Part shown: in pieces, positions 51,146 through 59,022 of the stretch | Numbering within the stretch: the stretch's first letter is position 1 | How the letters are laid out: each line of letters begins with the position of its first letter | Assembly (NCBI GenBank): GCA_023446155.1 | Contig: JAEXIT010000010.1 | Location: forward strand, 205,398-269,397 | DNA length: 64,000 nt | Source of the DNA: Bacteroidota bacterium | Lineage (GTDB): Bacteria; Bacteroidota; Bacteroidia; Flavobacteriales; Flavobacteriaceae | Reading direction: 5' to 3' | Translations under genes and position numbers: made by a program | Notes under the pieces: generated by a model | The model's input: only the letters and a program-made list of their open reading frames with translations | What the model was told of the DNA's origin: nothing | Databases searched by the model: none

Positions 51146-52165
51146 TTATTGTAAGTTAATTGTAAGTCCAAAAAGACTGGTATTCCCGGCCGAAGTATAG
51201 CGCGAATAGGAATAGTCAAATTTTACGGTGTTAAAACGCAATCCGAAACCGGCAGAAATCCCGGCAAAGGTACGTTGATCGGTTATCGAAAGTTCTTCTC
51301 CTCTTCGGAAGTTATACCCCAGTCGGAAGTTAAGACTTTTTCCGGGAAATAATTCGGCTCCCAGGATTACGTGGCGCAGCGCATTATTTATAAAGGATAC
51401 TTTTTCTTCTTGTACAGCTCCATCGATACTACTTTCGGCACGATTCGGATTGGAAAAAGCAATATTCCATTGTTGCAGGTTTTCGAGTGTCAGGTGCCAG
51501 CGAATCGGAACATTTTCCATTTGCTGCGAAATTCCCGCTATGATTTCCAACGGTAATTTCTCCTGTAAACCGGCATAGGTAGTAATCTGCATCCCCACAT
51601 TTCGCACCGCAAGACCGATGTTAATATCATTGTCTTCATCGACATAAATGGCCCCCAGATCGACAGCTGCTCCAAAAGAGTTATAACTTTCTAAAGTGGA
51701 GGAAATCAGTTTGGCGTTGGCACCGATATGAATGTCGGTCCACGGAATATTATAAGCATATCCAAAAGAAAGGGCGATTTCACTACCGGTAAAGTCGGAT
51801 GTACGGTTTCCGGTTTCATCATATCCTTCGAATGTACCGTAGTTAACATAGTTGACGCCGGCATGGAACGTTTGTACGTGCCGATCCCAGGTATAGGCAT
51901 AGGCAGCCGTACCATAGGTCACTTCTCCGTAATAACTGCCATAGTTAACCGAAAGATGATTATCCATTTCCACATTGATGGTCGCCGGATTAAAGATAGC
52001 CTGGTTTACGTCGTTGTCATAAATCGTGACCGTTTTCCCTCCCAGTGCTGCCTGGCGGGGTGATGTCACTAAATTCAGAAACTGATAGGTATATTTTCCA
52101 CCAATCTGCCCATAGGATAAGGCTGTCAGGATCAGGAAAAATGAGGTCAGTATTTTTTTTGCCAT
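51146..52165 (-). CDS. porQ: type IX secretion system protein PorQ
   Basis: 339 residues with signal peptide (ends SYGQ), then a beta-barrel-rich outer-membrane protein: YTYQFLNLVTSPRQAALGGKTVTIYDNDVNQAIFNPATINVEMDNHLSVNYGSYYGEVTYGTAAYAYTWDRHVQTFHAG, LGLRFNTVKFDYSYSRYTSAGNTSLFGLTINLQ. PorQ works with PorZ and PorU in the attachment complex that processes T9SS cargo. The terminal aromatic-ended strand is typical of an outer-membrane barrel. Operon with cmk. Confidence 0.9.
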   Translation of the reverse strand: MAKKILTSFFLILTALSYGQIGGKYTYQFLNLVTSPRQAALGGKTVTIYDNDVNQAIFNPATINVEMDNHLSVNYGSYYGEVTYGTAAYAYTWDRHVQTFHAGVNYVNYGTFEGYDETGNRTSDFTGSEIALSFGYAYNIPWTDIHIGANAKLISSTLESYNSFGAAVDLGAIYVDEDNDINIGLAVRNVGMQITTYAGLQEKLPLEIIAGISQQMENVPIRWHLTLENLQQWNIAFSNPNRAESSIDGAVQEEKVSFINNALRHVILGAELFPGKSLNFRLGYNFRRGEELSITDQRTFAGISAGFGLRFNTVKFDYSYSRYTSAGNTSLFGLTINLQ

Positions 52166-52246
52166 TGCTTATGGTGGTCGTTTCTGAAATTATATAACGC
52201 AAATGCGAAGATATTATTTTTTTATTTACAGTAAAAAATAAAAGAC

Positions 52247-52287
52247 AAAAGGCATAAGCCGTTTCTCGCGACTTATGCCTTTTTTAT
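52247..52287 (-). terminator. intrinsic terminator after lon
   Basis: AAAAGGCATAAG, a 13-base loop, CTTATGCCTTTTTT: 12 pairs and a T-run on both sides. 18 bases after the lon stop codon on the minus strand. Confidence 0.88.
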
Positions 52288-52304
52288 AATGCATTTGACG
52301 TTTT

Positions 52305-54764
52305 TTATTCGGCGATCAGTTTTTTAGCATGTTTTGCCTTCTGATCGGTGATCGCGATTTCCAAAACTTCACTCATTTCTTTTACATAATGGAATGTCAA
52401 TCCTTCCAGGTATTCCGGTTTGATCTCATCGATATCCCTTTTATTTTCATGACACAGGATAATCTCTTTGATGTTCGCTCTTTTGGCCGCCAGAATTTTT
52501 TCCTTGATACCTCCAACCGGCAATACTTTTCCGCGTAAGGTAATCTCCCCTGTCATCGCCAGGCTCTTTTTAACCCTTCTCTGCGTAAAACTCGACACCA
52601 ATGAGGTTAACATCGCTACTCCGGCACTTGGTCCGTCTTTTGGCGTAGCACCTTCCGGTACGTGGATATGTACGTTATAATTTGCAATCACTTCCGGGTT
52701 GATTCCCAATTGTTCGGCGTTCGATTTGATATATTCCAGTGCGATCGTTGCCGATTCTTTCATAACCGTCCCCAGATTACCGGTCATCGTCATGCTCCCT
52801 TTTCCTTTGGAAATAATCGACTCGATAAACAGGATATCACCACCTACACTCGTCCATGCCAATCCGGTTACGACACCAGCCGTTTCGTTATTTTCGTATT
52901 TGTCGCGTTCCATTTTCGGAGCACCCAATACTTTTATAATATCTTCATCGGTTACCTTAACATTGTATTCCTCTTCCATAGCGATCGATTTGGCCGCATT
53001 TCGCACCATCGATGCGATTTGTTTTTCCAATCCCCGTACTCCGGATTCGCGGGTATACCCTACTACAATCTTCTCGATTTGTTTTTTGCCAATCGAAAGA
53101 TCTTTAGTCGTTAGTCCGTGTTCTTTTAATTGTTTTGGAACCAAATGTTGTTTGGCGATCTCCACTTTTTCTTCGATCGTATACCCTGTCATGTTGATCA
53201 CTTCCATACGGTCGCGTAAAGCCGGCTGTATCGACGACATATTATTAGACGTTGCGATAAACATCACTTTTGACAGGTCGTATCCCATTTCAAGGAAGTT
53301 ATCGTAGAAATCGGAGTTTTGTTCCGGATCCAACACTTCCAATAAGGCCGATGACGGATCACCGTTATGACTGCTTGACAGTTTATCGATCTCATCCAGT
53401 ACAAATACCGGATTGGACGTTCCTGCTTTTTTGAGACTCTGGATAATACGGCCCGGCATGGCTCCGATATAGGTTTTACGGTGCCCACGGATTTCCGCTT
53501 CGTCGCGTAATCCACCAAGGGAAATACGAACATATTCTCTTCCTAATGCTTCGGCTACCGATTTTCCGATGGATGTTTTTCCGACTCCCGGAGGCCCGTA
53601 TAAACATAAAATCGGCGATTTCATATCATTACGCAGTTTTAATACCGCCAAATGTTCGATGATTCGTTTTTTGACGTCTTCCAGTCCGAAATGGTCGCGA
53701 TCCAATACTTTCTGCGCATGTTTTAAATCGAATTTATCTTTGGAATAGTTATTCCAAGGCAATTCTAAAAACAACTCCAGATAGTTACGCTGAATCGAGA
53801 ATTCGGCTACCTGCGGATTCATGCGTTGCATTTTCGCCAATTCCTTTTCAAAATGAGCTTTGACTTTATCGTCCCATTTTTTAGTTTTGGCTTTCTGACG
53901 CATTTCTTCGATTTCCTCTTCATAGGAAACCCCGCCCAATTCTTCCTGAATCGTTTTCATCTGCTGTTGCAGGAAATACTCCCTTTGCTGCTGATCCAGG
54001 TCAAAACGCACTTTGGACTGAATATCGTTTTTCAGCTCCAGTTTCTGCAATTCCAGATTCATATAACGCAAAGTTTCCAGCGCCCGATCGGTCAGGTCAT
54101 TAATTGCCAGAAGTCCTTGTTTTTCGTTCACCATCAGATTCATATTGGAGGATACGAAATTCACCAGAAACGATTTACTCTCGATATTTTTAATCGCGAA
54201 AGTAGCTTCCGTAGGGATATTCGGACTCTCTTTAATGATCTGGATCGCCAATTCCTTAATCGAATCGATAATCGCGTTGAATTCTTTGTCTTTATCCGAC
54301 GGTCTTTTTTCCGGTACTTCTTTTACCGTAGCTTTTAAATACGGCTCTTCGGTTGTGATCTCGTCGATTTCAAAACGCTTTTTCCCCTGAAGGATTACCG
54401 TAGTATTCCCATCCGGCATTTTCAACACGCGTAAAATACGCGCTACGGTACCAATTGTATTTATATCGGCCGCAGTTGGCTCTTCAACGTTCTCGTCTTT
54501 TTGTGCTACTACCCCGATAATTTTACCGGCTGCGTTGGCATCGTTGATTAATTTAATGGATTTATCTCTTCCCGCCGTGATTGGAATCACAACACCCGGA
54601 AACAACACCGTATTGCGCAATGGCAAGATGGCCAGATCATCCGGAAGAACTTCGTTATTCATTTCTTCCTCATCTTCCGGCGTCATTAACGGGATTAATT
54701 CCGCATCGGTATCAATTTCATGAAGTGACAAATTGTCTAATGTGAGTATCTTTTGATTTGACAT
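52305..54764 (-). CDS. lon: ATP-dependent protease Lon
   Basis: 819 residues, slightly longer than E. coli Lon (784). N-terminal substrate-binding domain (about 40-260), AAA+ domain with GPPGVGKTSIGKSVAEAL (Walker A) and NPVFVLDEIDKL (Walker B), and the C-terminal serine-lysine proteolytic domain with KDGPSAGVAMLTSL (catalytic Ser in GPSAG) and the Lys in GGIKEKILAAKRANIKEII. Degrades misfolded and regulatory proteins in the cytosol. No heat-shock promoter could be made out with confidence. Single gene. Confidence 0.97.
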   Translation of the reverse strand: MSNQKILTLDNLSLHEIDTDAELIPLMTPEDEEEMNNEVLPDDLAILPLRNTVLFPGVVIPITAGRDKSIKLINDANAAGKIIGVVAQKDENVEEPTAADINTIGTVARILRVLKMPDGNTTVILQGKKRFEIDEITTEEPYLKATVKEVPEKRPSDKDKEFNAIIDSIKELAIQIIKESPNIPTEATFAIKNIESKSFLVNFVSSNMNLMVNEKQGLLAINDLTDRALETLRYMNLELQKLELKNDIQSKVRFDLDQQQREYFLQQQMKTIQEELGGVSYEEEIEEMRQKAKTKKWDDKVKAHFEKELAKMQRMNPQVAEFSIQRNYLELFLELPWNNYSKDKFDLKHAQKVLDRDHFGLEDVKKRIIEHLAVLKLRNDMKSPILCLYGPPGVGKTSIGKSVAEALGREYVRISLGGLRDEAEIRGHRKTYIGAMPGRIIQSLKKAGTSNPVFVLDEIDKLSSSHNGDPSSALLEVLDPEQNSDFYDNFLEMGYDLSKVMFIATSNNMSSIQPALRDRMEVINMTGYTIEEKVEIAKQHLVPKQLKEHGLTTKDLSIGKKQIEKIVVGYTRESGVRGLEKQIASMVRNAAKSIAMEEEYNVKVTDEDIIKVLGAPKMERDKYENNETAGVVTGLAWTSVGGDILFIESIISKGKGSMTMTGNLGTVMKESATIALEYIKSNAEQLGINPEVIANYNVHIHVPEGATPKDGPSAGVAMLTSLVSSFTQRRVKKSLAMTGEITLRGKVLPVGGIKEKILAAKRANIKEIILCHENKRDIDEIKPEYLEGLTFHYVKEMSEVLEIAITDQKAKHAKKLIAE

Positions 54765-54892
54765 AGTTTTTTTTAAGTCATTTTGTCATTAAATAGTACT
54801 GCAAGATAAAAGTCTTTATTGCTATTACCTTGATAATTAACGGTTCTTTGGCATATTGCCTACCCCGCTATGCTAATAAATCAATCTCTATG

Positions 54893-54927
54893 CCATAAAA
54901 AAACCCGATGGTTTCGGGTTTTTATGG
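54893..54927. terminator. bidirectional intrinsic terminator
   Basis: CCATAAAAAAACCCGA and TCGGGTTTTTATGG form a long stem with small loop TGGTT. It lies 24 bases past the end of the lipoprotein gene (minus strand). Confidence 0.82.
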
Positions 54928-54950
54928 TTTTATCTTTTATTTTTTTAATC

Positions 54951-55760
54951 TTAATTCACAATGTAGGATAACAATTCCGAATGTATACTTTCGGAACCCG
55001 ATGTCCCTGATAAGGTTACTTCCGATTTAATAGCCCCTACGTTCCGGGCGTACCAGGTGTAAGTCGTTATTGTGGCGGTTAAATTCGCTGTTTCCGGCAT
55101 ACCGGGCATTGACATTGTCATTACCTGCTCCATTTTTACTTTAATCACGTTCTGATACGTATGCCCTTTTACCGTTAGTATTTGGTCGCGTTGAAGTATG
55201 GTGTGCGTTTCCGATACCGCTGTGGTTATTACCTGATCCTGAGGAAGCATTGGATGATAATTCGTAAAGGTATACGAATAATCATTATGCCATGTTCCGG
55301 CAACTGGTAAATCCTGTTTTAAAACAATGATATCGCCCGTTCCGGAAAATCGTATTCCCATCGAAACCCCAGAAGGCGGTCGGTCAAAAGCGTCCATTTT
55401 TCCATAATAGGTGTTGTTTTCTTTTCTTACTTTGTCAACAGAACGATTTCCAATATCGGCCATTACCTCTTCTCCTTCATTTTTATTACCCAAATAATAT
55501 AACTTCCCGTTATCTATCTGAGTATTCACTATTTTTGACGTATCAATACGAATTTCTCCCGTTTCCTGATTTATAAATTCGGATACCCAACGGTTTCCTA
55601 TAGCCAATGGATAATAATCGCCTGCTGTAACCGTATTTCCGCCACCGTTATTACTACCACTTCCTATTAAGGAAGCGTCAGCCGATTCCGTTTCACAAGA
55701 CGTTAGCATAACCCCTAAAAAGGCGACTAATACTAGCGCTAAAAATCTATTCTTTTTCAT
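54951..55760 (-). CDS. array lipoprotein 1 (unrecognised family)
   Basis: 269 residues with a lipoprotein signal (lipobox LTSC, Cys22), an ESADASLIGSG linker with Gly/Asn stretch (GSNNGGGNT), then a beta-rich domain: GDYYPLAIGNRWVSEFINQ and RDQILTVKGHTYQNVIKVKMEQV, YTWYARNVGAIKSEV, ending ELLSYIVN. The C-terminal half is clearly related to array lipoprotein 3 (57442). Exported to the outer membrane; function unknown. The signal start CETESADAS is shared in spirit with the neighbouring array members (CE-x-E-S-x-D-x). Confidence 0.85.
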   Translation of the reverse strand: MKKNRFLALVLVAFLGVMLTSCETESADASLIGSGSNNGGGNTVTAGDYYPLAIGNRWVSEFINQETGEIRIDTSKIVNTQIDNGKLYYLGNKNEGEEVMADIGNRSVDKVRKENNTYYGKMDAFDRPPSGVSMGIRFSGTGDIIVLKQDLPVAGTWHNDYSYTFTNYHPMLPQDQVITTAVSETHTILQRDQILTVKGHTYQNVIKVKMEQVMTMSMPGMPETANLTATITTYTWYARNVGAIKSEVTLSGTSGSESIHSELLSYIVN

Positions 55761-55861
55761 AACTTCTTTTATAAAATCGGTGCAAAAATACTTTTTATTT
55801 CCACATTTTGCCTAACTAACATTTTATCACCATCTATATAACATAACTTTTTTATTTGTTA

Positions 55862-55889
55862 TAAAAAAAGCCGCCCGAAGGCAGCTTTC
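55862..55889 (-). terminator. UUCG-loop terminator, array copy 1
   Basis: Minus-strand RNA AAAGCTGCC-TTCG-GGCGGCTTT with a G-U pair and a stable UUCG tetraloop, followed by T-run. It is the terminator of the decayed gene remnant upstream (55909). Copies at 57394 and 58316. Confidence 0.8.
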
Positions 55890-55908
55890 TATATCTTTTA
55901 TCCGAGGA

Positions 55909-56055
55909 TTAATTCAAAGTATAACGGGTTAATTTATAACGTTGGATACGTTACGCGATTAATCCTTACCGTAGCGTTTTTCTCCAGAATCGTAACAGTA
56001 TAATTTACCGTCATTACGATAGTGGTTGGTACTACGCTATAGAGTGTTGTTTCAG
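55909..56055 (-). pseudogene. remnant of an array lipoprotein gene
   Basis: The minus strand carries the C-terminal part of a gene like array lipoprotein 3: a stretch decoding as LYSVVPTTIVMTVNY and ILEKNATVRINRVTYP matches YSVLPTSIVMTTNY / ILEKDATVTVNGVTYT of that protein, then a deletion with a frameshift joins to the ending KLTRYTLN-stop (KLISYTLN in the intact copy). The flank after the stop, including the terminator, is almost identical to that of the intact gene. No start codon or signal peptide remains. Too short and broken to be a gene. Confidence 0.8.
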
Positions 56056-56064
56056 TATTTCTAT

Positions 56065-57288
56065 TTAGTCGAAATAATCATCATCAAGTCCGTAATTAAA
56101 CGTACCGTTTGTTACCTGGAAATTACCATTATCCGTACGATAAGTCATATTGAATGTCCCTTTAATTCTTCTACTGGCATAATTGAACTCGGTTATCGTA
56201 ATGGAACCTCCCGTTACTAAGGCTAAATCGGGACTTCCTCCAATATAAGGTAAGATCAGTTTCGCCTGACAATCTCTACTCTCCATTAAATCGAAAGTCT
56301 CAATTAGCGAATACGTTCCCGGGTGCCATTTATCATCCGGTATATAAAGATTAATTTCGGTTGTAACACCTGTAACATTACTGGTATCCCCCTGAATTTT
56401 CAAATACACTGGTTTTCCGGGACCAGCACCTTCGTTCTCAACTCGTACATCTACACCCGTATAGGAATATAAATAGGGTTGCATAAGATTGTATTGCACG
56501 CCGTTTACATTAGCCGTCATTATTGCCGCAGAATTGTCGACCTGATTTGGCGTAACCGTAAACATTATTTCATTTCCGTAGGCAGTACCATTAGCATTGG
56601 TTGCATAAGCTCTCAGATAAACTGTTGAACCTGGAATGACTTGCAACTGTGTTATTATAGAAGTAAACGTTCCCGTACCCGTTCCGTCAACAGTTTTTCT
56701 GGTACTTGGTACCGTTGGATTTGCAAGTGTACTCCAAACCACACCCCGAGCAGTAATCGGAGACCCTCCATCTAAGGTTATATTTCCACCGCTGGCAGCA
56801 CCAGGGTAGATATTATTGGTAATCGGTAAAGTGGTCAGAACCGGAAAATTAGACGGAGCCGTCCCGGTTGTTGTTACCGTAACCTGATTTCCATAAGCCG
56901 TTCCATTAGTATTCGTCGCATAGGCCCGAACATAATATAACGTATTGGGTGTTAATCCGGAAATAGTCGAATTATAGGCTCCTATACCTGCACCATCCGT
57001 TGTTTTTGAATGGGCAACAGTAGGATTCGGACTTGTATTCCAAACAACCCCTCTTGCGATAATTGGTGCACCTCCATCGTTTGTAATTGTACCACCTGAA
57101 TTAGCTCCGGTAGTCTGAATGTTTGTAATTGTTTTTGTGTTTAACACCGGCAAAATATCTGGATCAACCGTACTACCATTATCGGTAGTGTCAACCAATG
57201 CCGGATCCAACGATTCCGTTTCACAGGAAACAAAAGTAAAAACACAACACAGCAACATCAGTGACGTTGCCAACATAATTTTTTTCAT
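56065..57288 (-). CDS. array lipoprotein 2, two fibronectin-III-like repeats
   Basis: 407 residues from the ATG at 57288, chosen for its lipoprotein signal (Cys22, VSC); the frame is open to 57318. After the DPALVDTTDN linker, two homologous repeats of about 95 residues (52-140 and 150-245) share GGxITxDGGxPIxARGVVW, NPTV, YxRAYATNxNGTAYGN. This is the pattern of Flavobacterium surface proteins with Fn3-like modules. The C-terminal part (250-407) is beta-rich and ends GLDDDYFD. Surface or periplasmic role unknown. Confidence 0.82.
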   Translation of the reverse strand: MKKIMLATSLMLLCCVFTFVSCETESLDPALVDTTDNGSTVDPDILPVLNTKTITNIQTTGANSGGTITNDGGAPIIARGVVWNTSPNPTVAHSKTTDGAGIGAYNSTISGLTPNTLYYVRAYATNTNGTAYGNQVTVTTTGTAPSNFPVLTTLPITNNIYPGAASGGNITLDGGSPITARGVVWSTLANPTVPSTRKTVDGTGTGTFTSIITQLQVIPGSTVYLRAYATNANGTAYGNEIMFTVTPNQVDNSAAIMTANVNGVQYNLMQPYLYSYTGVDVRVENEGAGPGKPVYLKIQGDTSNVTGVTTEINLYIPDDKWHPGTYSLIETFDLMESRDCQAKLILPYIGGSPDLALVTGGSITITEFNYASRRIKGTFNMTYRTDNGNFQVTNGTFNYGLDDDYFD

Positions 57289-57393
57289 AGTTAAATAGTT
57301 CAATAAAAATGGGGGCAAATATACTCTTTTTACTCAATATTTTTTAACAAAAACACACTGACACTATTTTGCAATTTATTTATCCGTAGGCAA

Positions 57394-57420
57394 CAAAAAA
57401 GCCGCCCGAAGGCAGCTTTC
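57394..57420 (-). terminator. UUCG-loop terminator, array copy 2
   Basis: Same hairpin as at 55862, 22 bases past the stop of array lipoprotein 3; the DNA between hairpin and stop is also near-identical in both places. Confidence 0.8.
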
Positions 57421-57441
57421 CATATCTCTTTTATCTAAGGA

Positions 57442-58215
57442 TTAATTCAAGGTATAACTAATTAATTTAGTCTCGAAAGTAGTTCCTTCGGTGTTCATAT
57501 ATGCGCGAACCGGACCAATGTCTTTGGCAAACCAGTAATCTATATCGGTAACAGTATTTGCGCCCATCGTGGATACTACCTGACGTAAATTCATTTTAAT
57601 AACGTTGGTATATGTTACACCATTAACCGTTACGGTAGCATCTTTTTCTAAAATCTTACCGGTATAATTTGTTGTCATTACGATACTGGTTGGCAATACG
57701 CTATAGGTTGTTGTTTGCGTATAAGATCCCGTCCAAGTTGCATTTACGGCAATATTATCTTTAAGCATAACCATCTCATATCCGGTTTGTGTACCTGTTA
57801 ATCCTCCGGCATTAATATTCAGATCCCCCATTTTCATGATATAGTTCCCTCCGTTTTTATGAATCCAGGTTGTTACATCTGTAGCACCGTTTCCTTCGAA
57901 AAATCCGGATTGCGGTGAGAATTTATAGTAAGTACCTCCGTTAAAATTATCCGTTCCAATGATTTTCATCTCCGTCGCATTTCCACTCTGTTCATAGTTC
58001 CAGATATTATTAATAGCAGTTGGCCAATAATCTCCGGAAGATGTTCCGCCATTACCGCCGGTACCACCACCGGTATTTCCGCCTCCGGTGTTTCCACCAT
58101 TATTATTGGTTCCGTTAGTACTTAAAGCAGGATCCATCGATTCTACTTCACAGGATACAAAAGTAAAGGCTGTAAATACCAACAAAATTGTGGTTAAAAA
58201 AGTAATTTTCTTCAT
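57442..58215 (-). CDS. array lipoprotein 3 (unrecognised family)
   Basis: 257 residues with lipobox VSC (Cys22), then a DPALSTNGTNNNGGNTGGG linker and a beta-rich domain: GDYWPTAINNIWNYEQSG, YSVLPTSIVMTTNYTGKILEKDATVTVNGVTYTNVIKMNLRQV, DYWFAKDIGPVRAYMN, ending TKLISYTLN. The C-terminal half is paralogous to array lipoprotein 1 (54951), where ILQRDQILTVKGHTYQNVIKVKMEQV is the matching segment. Exported, function unknown. Its 3' end and terminator have a near copy at 55862-56055. Confidence 0.85.
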   Translation of the reverse strand: MKKITFLTTILLVFTAFTFVSCEVESMDPALSTNGTNNNGGNTGGGNTGGGTGGNGGTSSGDYWPTAINNIWNYEQSGNATEMKIIGTDNFNGGTYYKFSPQSGFFEGNGATDVTTWIHKNGGNYIMKMGDLNINAGGLTGTQTGYEMVMLKDNIAVNATWTGSYTQTTTYSVLPTSIVMTTNYTGKILEKDATVTVNGVTYTNVIKMNLRQVVSTMGANTVTDIDYWFAKDIGPVRAYMNTEGTTFETKLISYTLN

Positions 58216-58315
58216 AGTGGATGAGTTAATTAAAAAAACATCCCAAATATAATTTTATTTTTAACATTTTAACATTATATCCGGGTGAATATATTTTAAA
58301 AAAATATTTTTTTTG

Positions 58316-58343
58316 TTAAAAAAAGCCACCCGAAGGCAGCTTT
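58316..58343 (-). terminator. UUCG-loop terminator, array copy 3
   Basis: Variant with an extra G-U pair (AAAGCTGCC-TTCG-GGTGGCTTT on the minus strand) plus T-run, 20 bases past the stop of the lipocalin-like lipoprotein gene. Confidence 0.78.
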
Positions 58344-58362
58344 AAAATCGTGTTGGTATATC

Positions 58363-58974
58363 TTACTGTTTGGTATAGATAATATCGATATTGGCCGTTA
58401 AGTAAACCGGTTCTCCTCCATTGGCTGTACCGACCACTTCTCCTTGCTGAATAGATGCTTTTAGTGTGTTACCACTAACGATATACTGATCAGTAAACGT
58501 ATCGCCTTCGTCGGTATAGGTCACCGATAATACGTTTCCTGCTAAGGACCAGGTCCCGCTAAAATCCGGATCGTCTGTACATTCCAATGTGCTGGTAGTT
58601 CCGTCAAAAACGATTTCAAGGGAACTTCCCGTAGCCGTAAAGGTGTTATTGGCGTTTAATATCAGTATACTGTTATTAAAACAACTGGTTTCGTTCATCT
58701 GGTTGGTCGATGGTGTTCCATCCCCGTTAAGATCGGTTGGAACCGAAGTATTAAATGCCGTCATTTTATACATTCCGACTACAGTGGTTGTTCCACCTCC
58801 ATTGTTGCCACCATTATTACCGCCGTTATTGCCGCCATTGTTACCACCATTATTCCCACCATTATTCCCGGTGTTGGTTAGTAAGGAAGCATCAACCGGT
58901 TCGTTGTCGCAACTTGTTAAAAATAGTCCTCCCATAAGCAGGAATGTCAATCCAATAGTTTTGATTTGTTTCAT
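58363..58974 (-). CDS. array lipoprotein 4, lipocalin-like
   Basis: 203 residues with lipobox LTSC (Cys22), then a low-complexity linker made of repeated GGNN units (residues about 36-60), then a lipocalin-like domain: VVGMYKMTAFNTS, NNSILILNANNTFTATGS, FSGTWSLAGNVLSVTYTDEGDTFTDQYIVSGNTLKASI. Two Cys flank the strands (ETSCFNNS, TLECTDD). Such lipocalin-like lipoproteins are abundant in flavobacteria; ligand unknown. It belongs to the paralogous array by signal peptide and terminator. Confidence 0.86.
   Translation of the reverse strand: MKQIKTIGLTFLLMGGLFLTSCDNEPVDASLLTNTGNNGGNNGGNNGGNNGGNNGGNNGGGTTTVVGMYKMTAFNTSVPTDLNGDGTPSTNQMNETSCFNNSILILNANNTFTATGSSLEIVFDGTTSTLECTDDPDFSGTWSLAGNVLSVTYTDEGDTFTDQYIVSGNTLKASIQQGEVVGTANGGEPVYLTANIDIIYTKQ
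58795..58869 (-). repeat. 12-bp tandem repeat coding GGNN units
   Basis: Six or so imperfect 12-base units (GGN GGN AAT AAY on the coding strand) inside the lipocalin-like gene, all in frame. The unit length keeps the frame if copies are gained or lost, so length variation between strains is possible. Confidence 0.8.
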
Positions 58975-59022
58975 GTTGGGTTAATCGTGTTGGGTTAATA
59001 CTGTAACGTAATAATTTGATTT

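Noticed and set aside
52699..53307. 202-codon open frame on the plus strand opposite lon
   Set aside because: It is antisense to the well-supported lon gene, has no start signal or family features and reflects the codon bias of the opposite strand.
53826..54338. 170-codon Phe-rich plus-strand frame opposite lon
   Set aside because: Low-complexity hydrophobic shadow of the lon coding strand; no signal or motif.
58795..58869. Short repeats suggesting a CRISPR array
   Set aside because: Units are 12 bases, contiguous, in frame and coding (GGNN), with no spacers and no cas genes.
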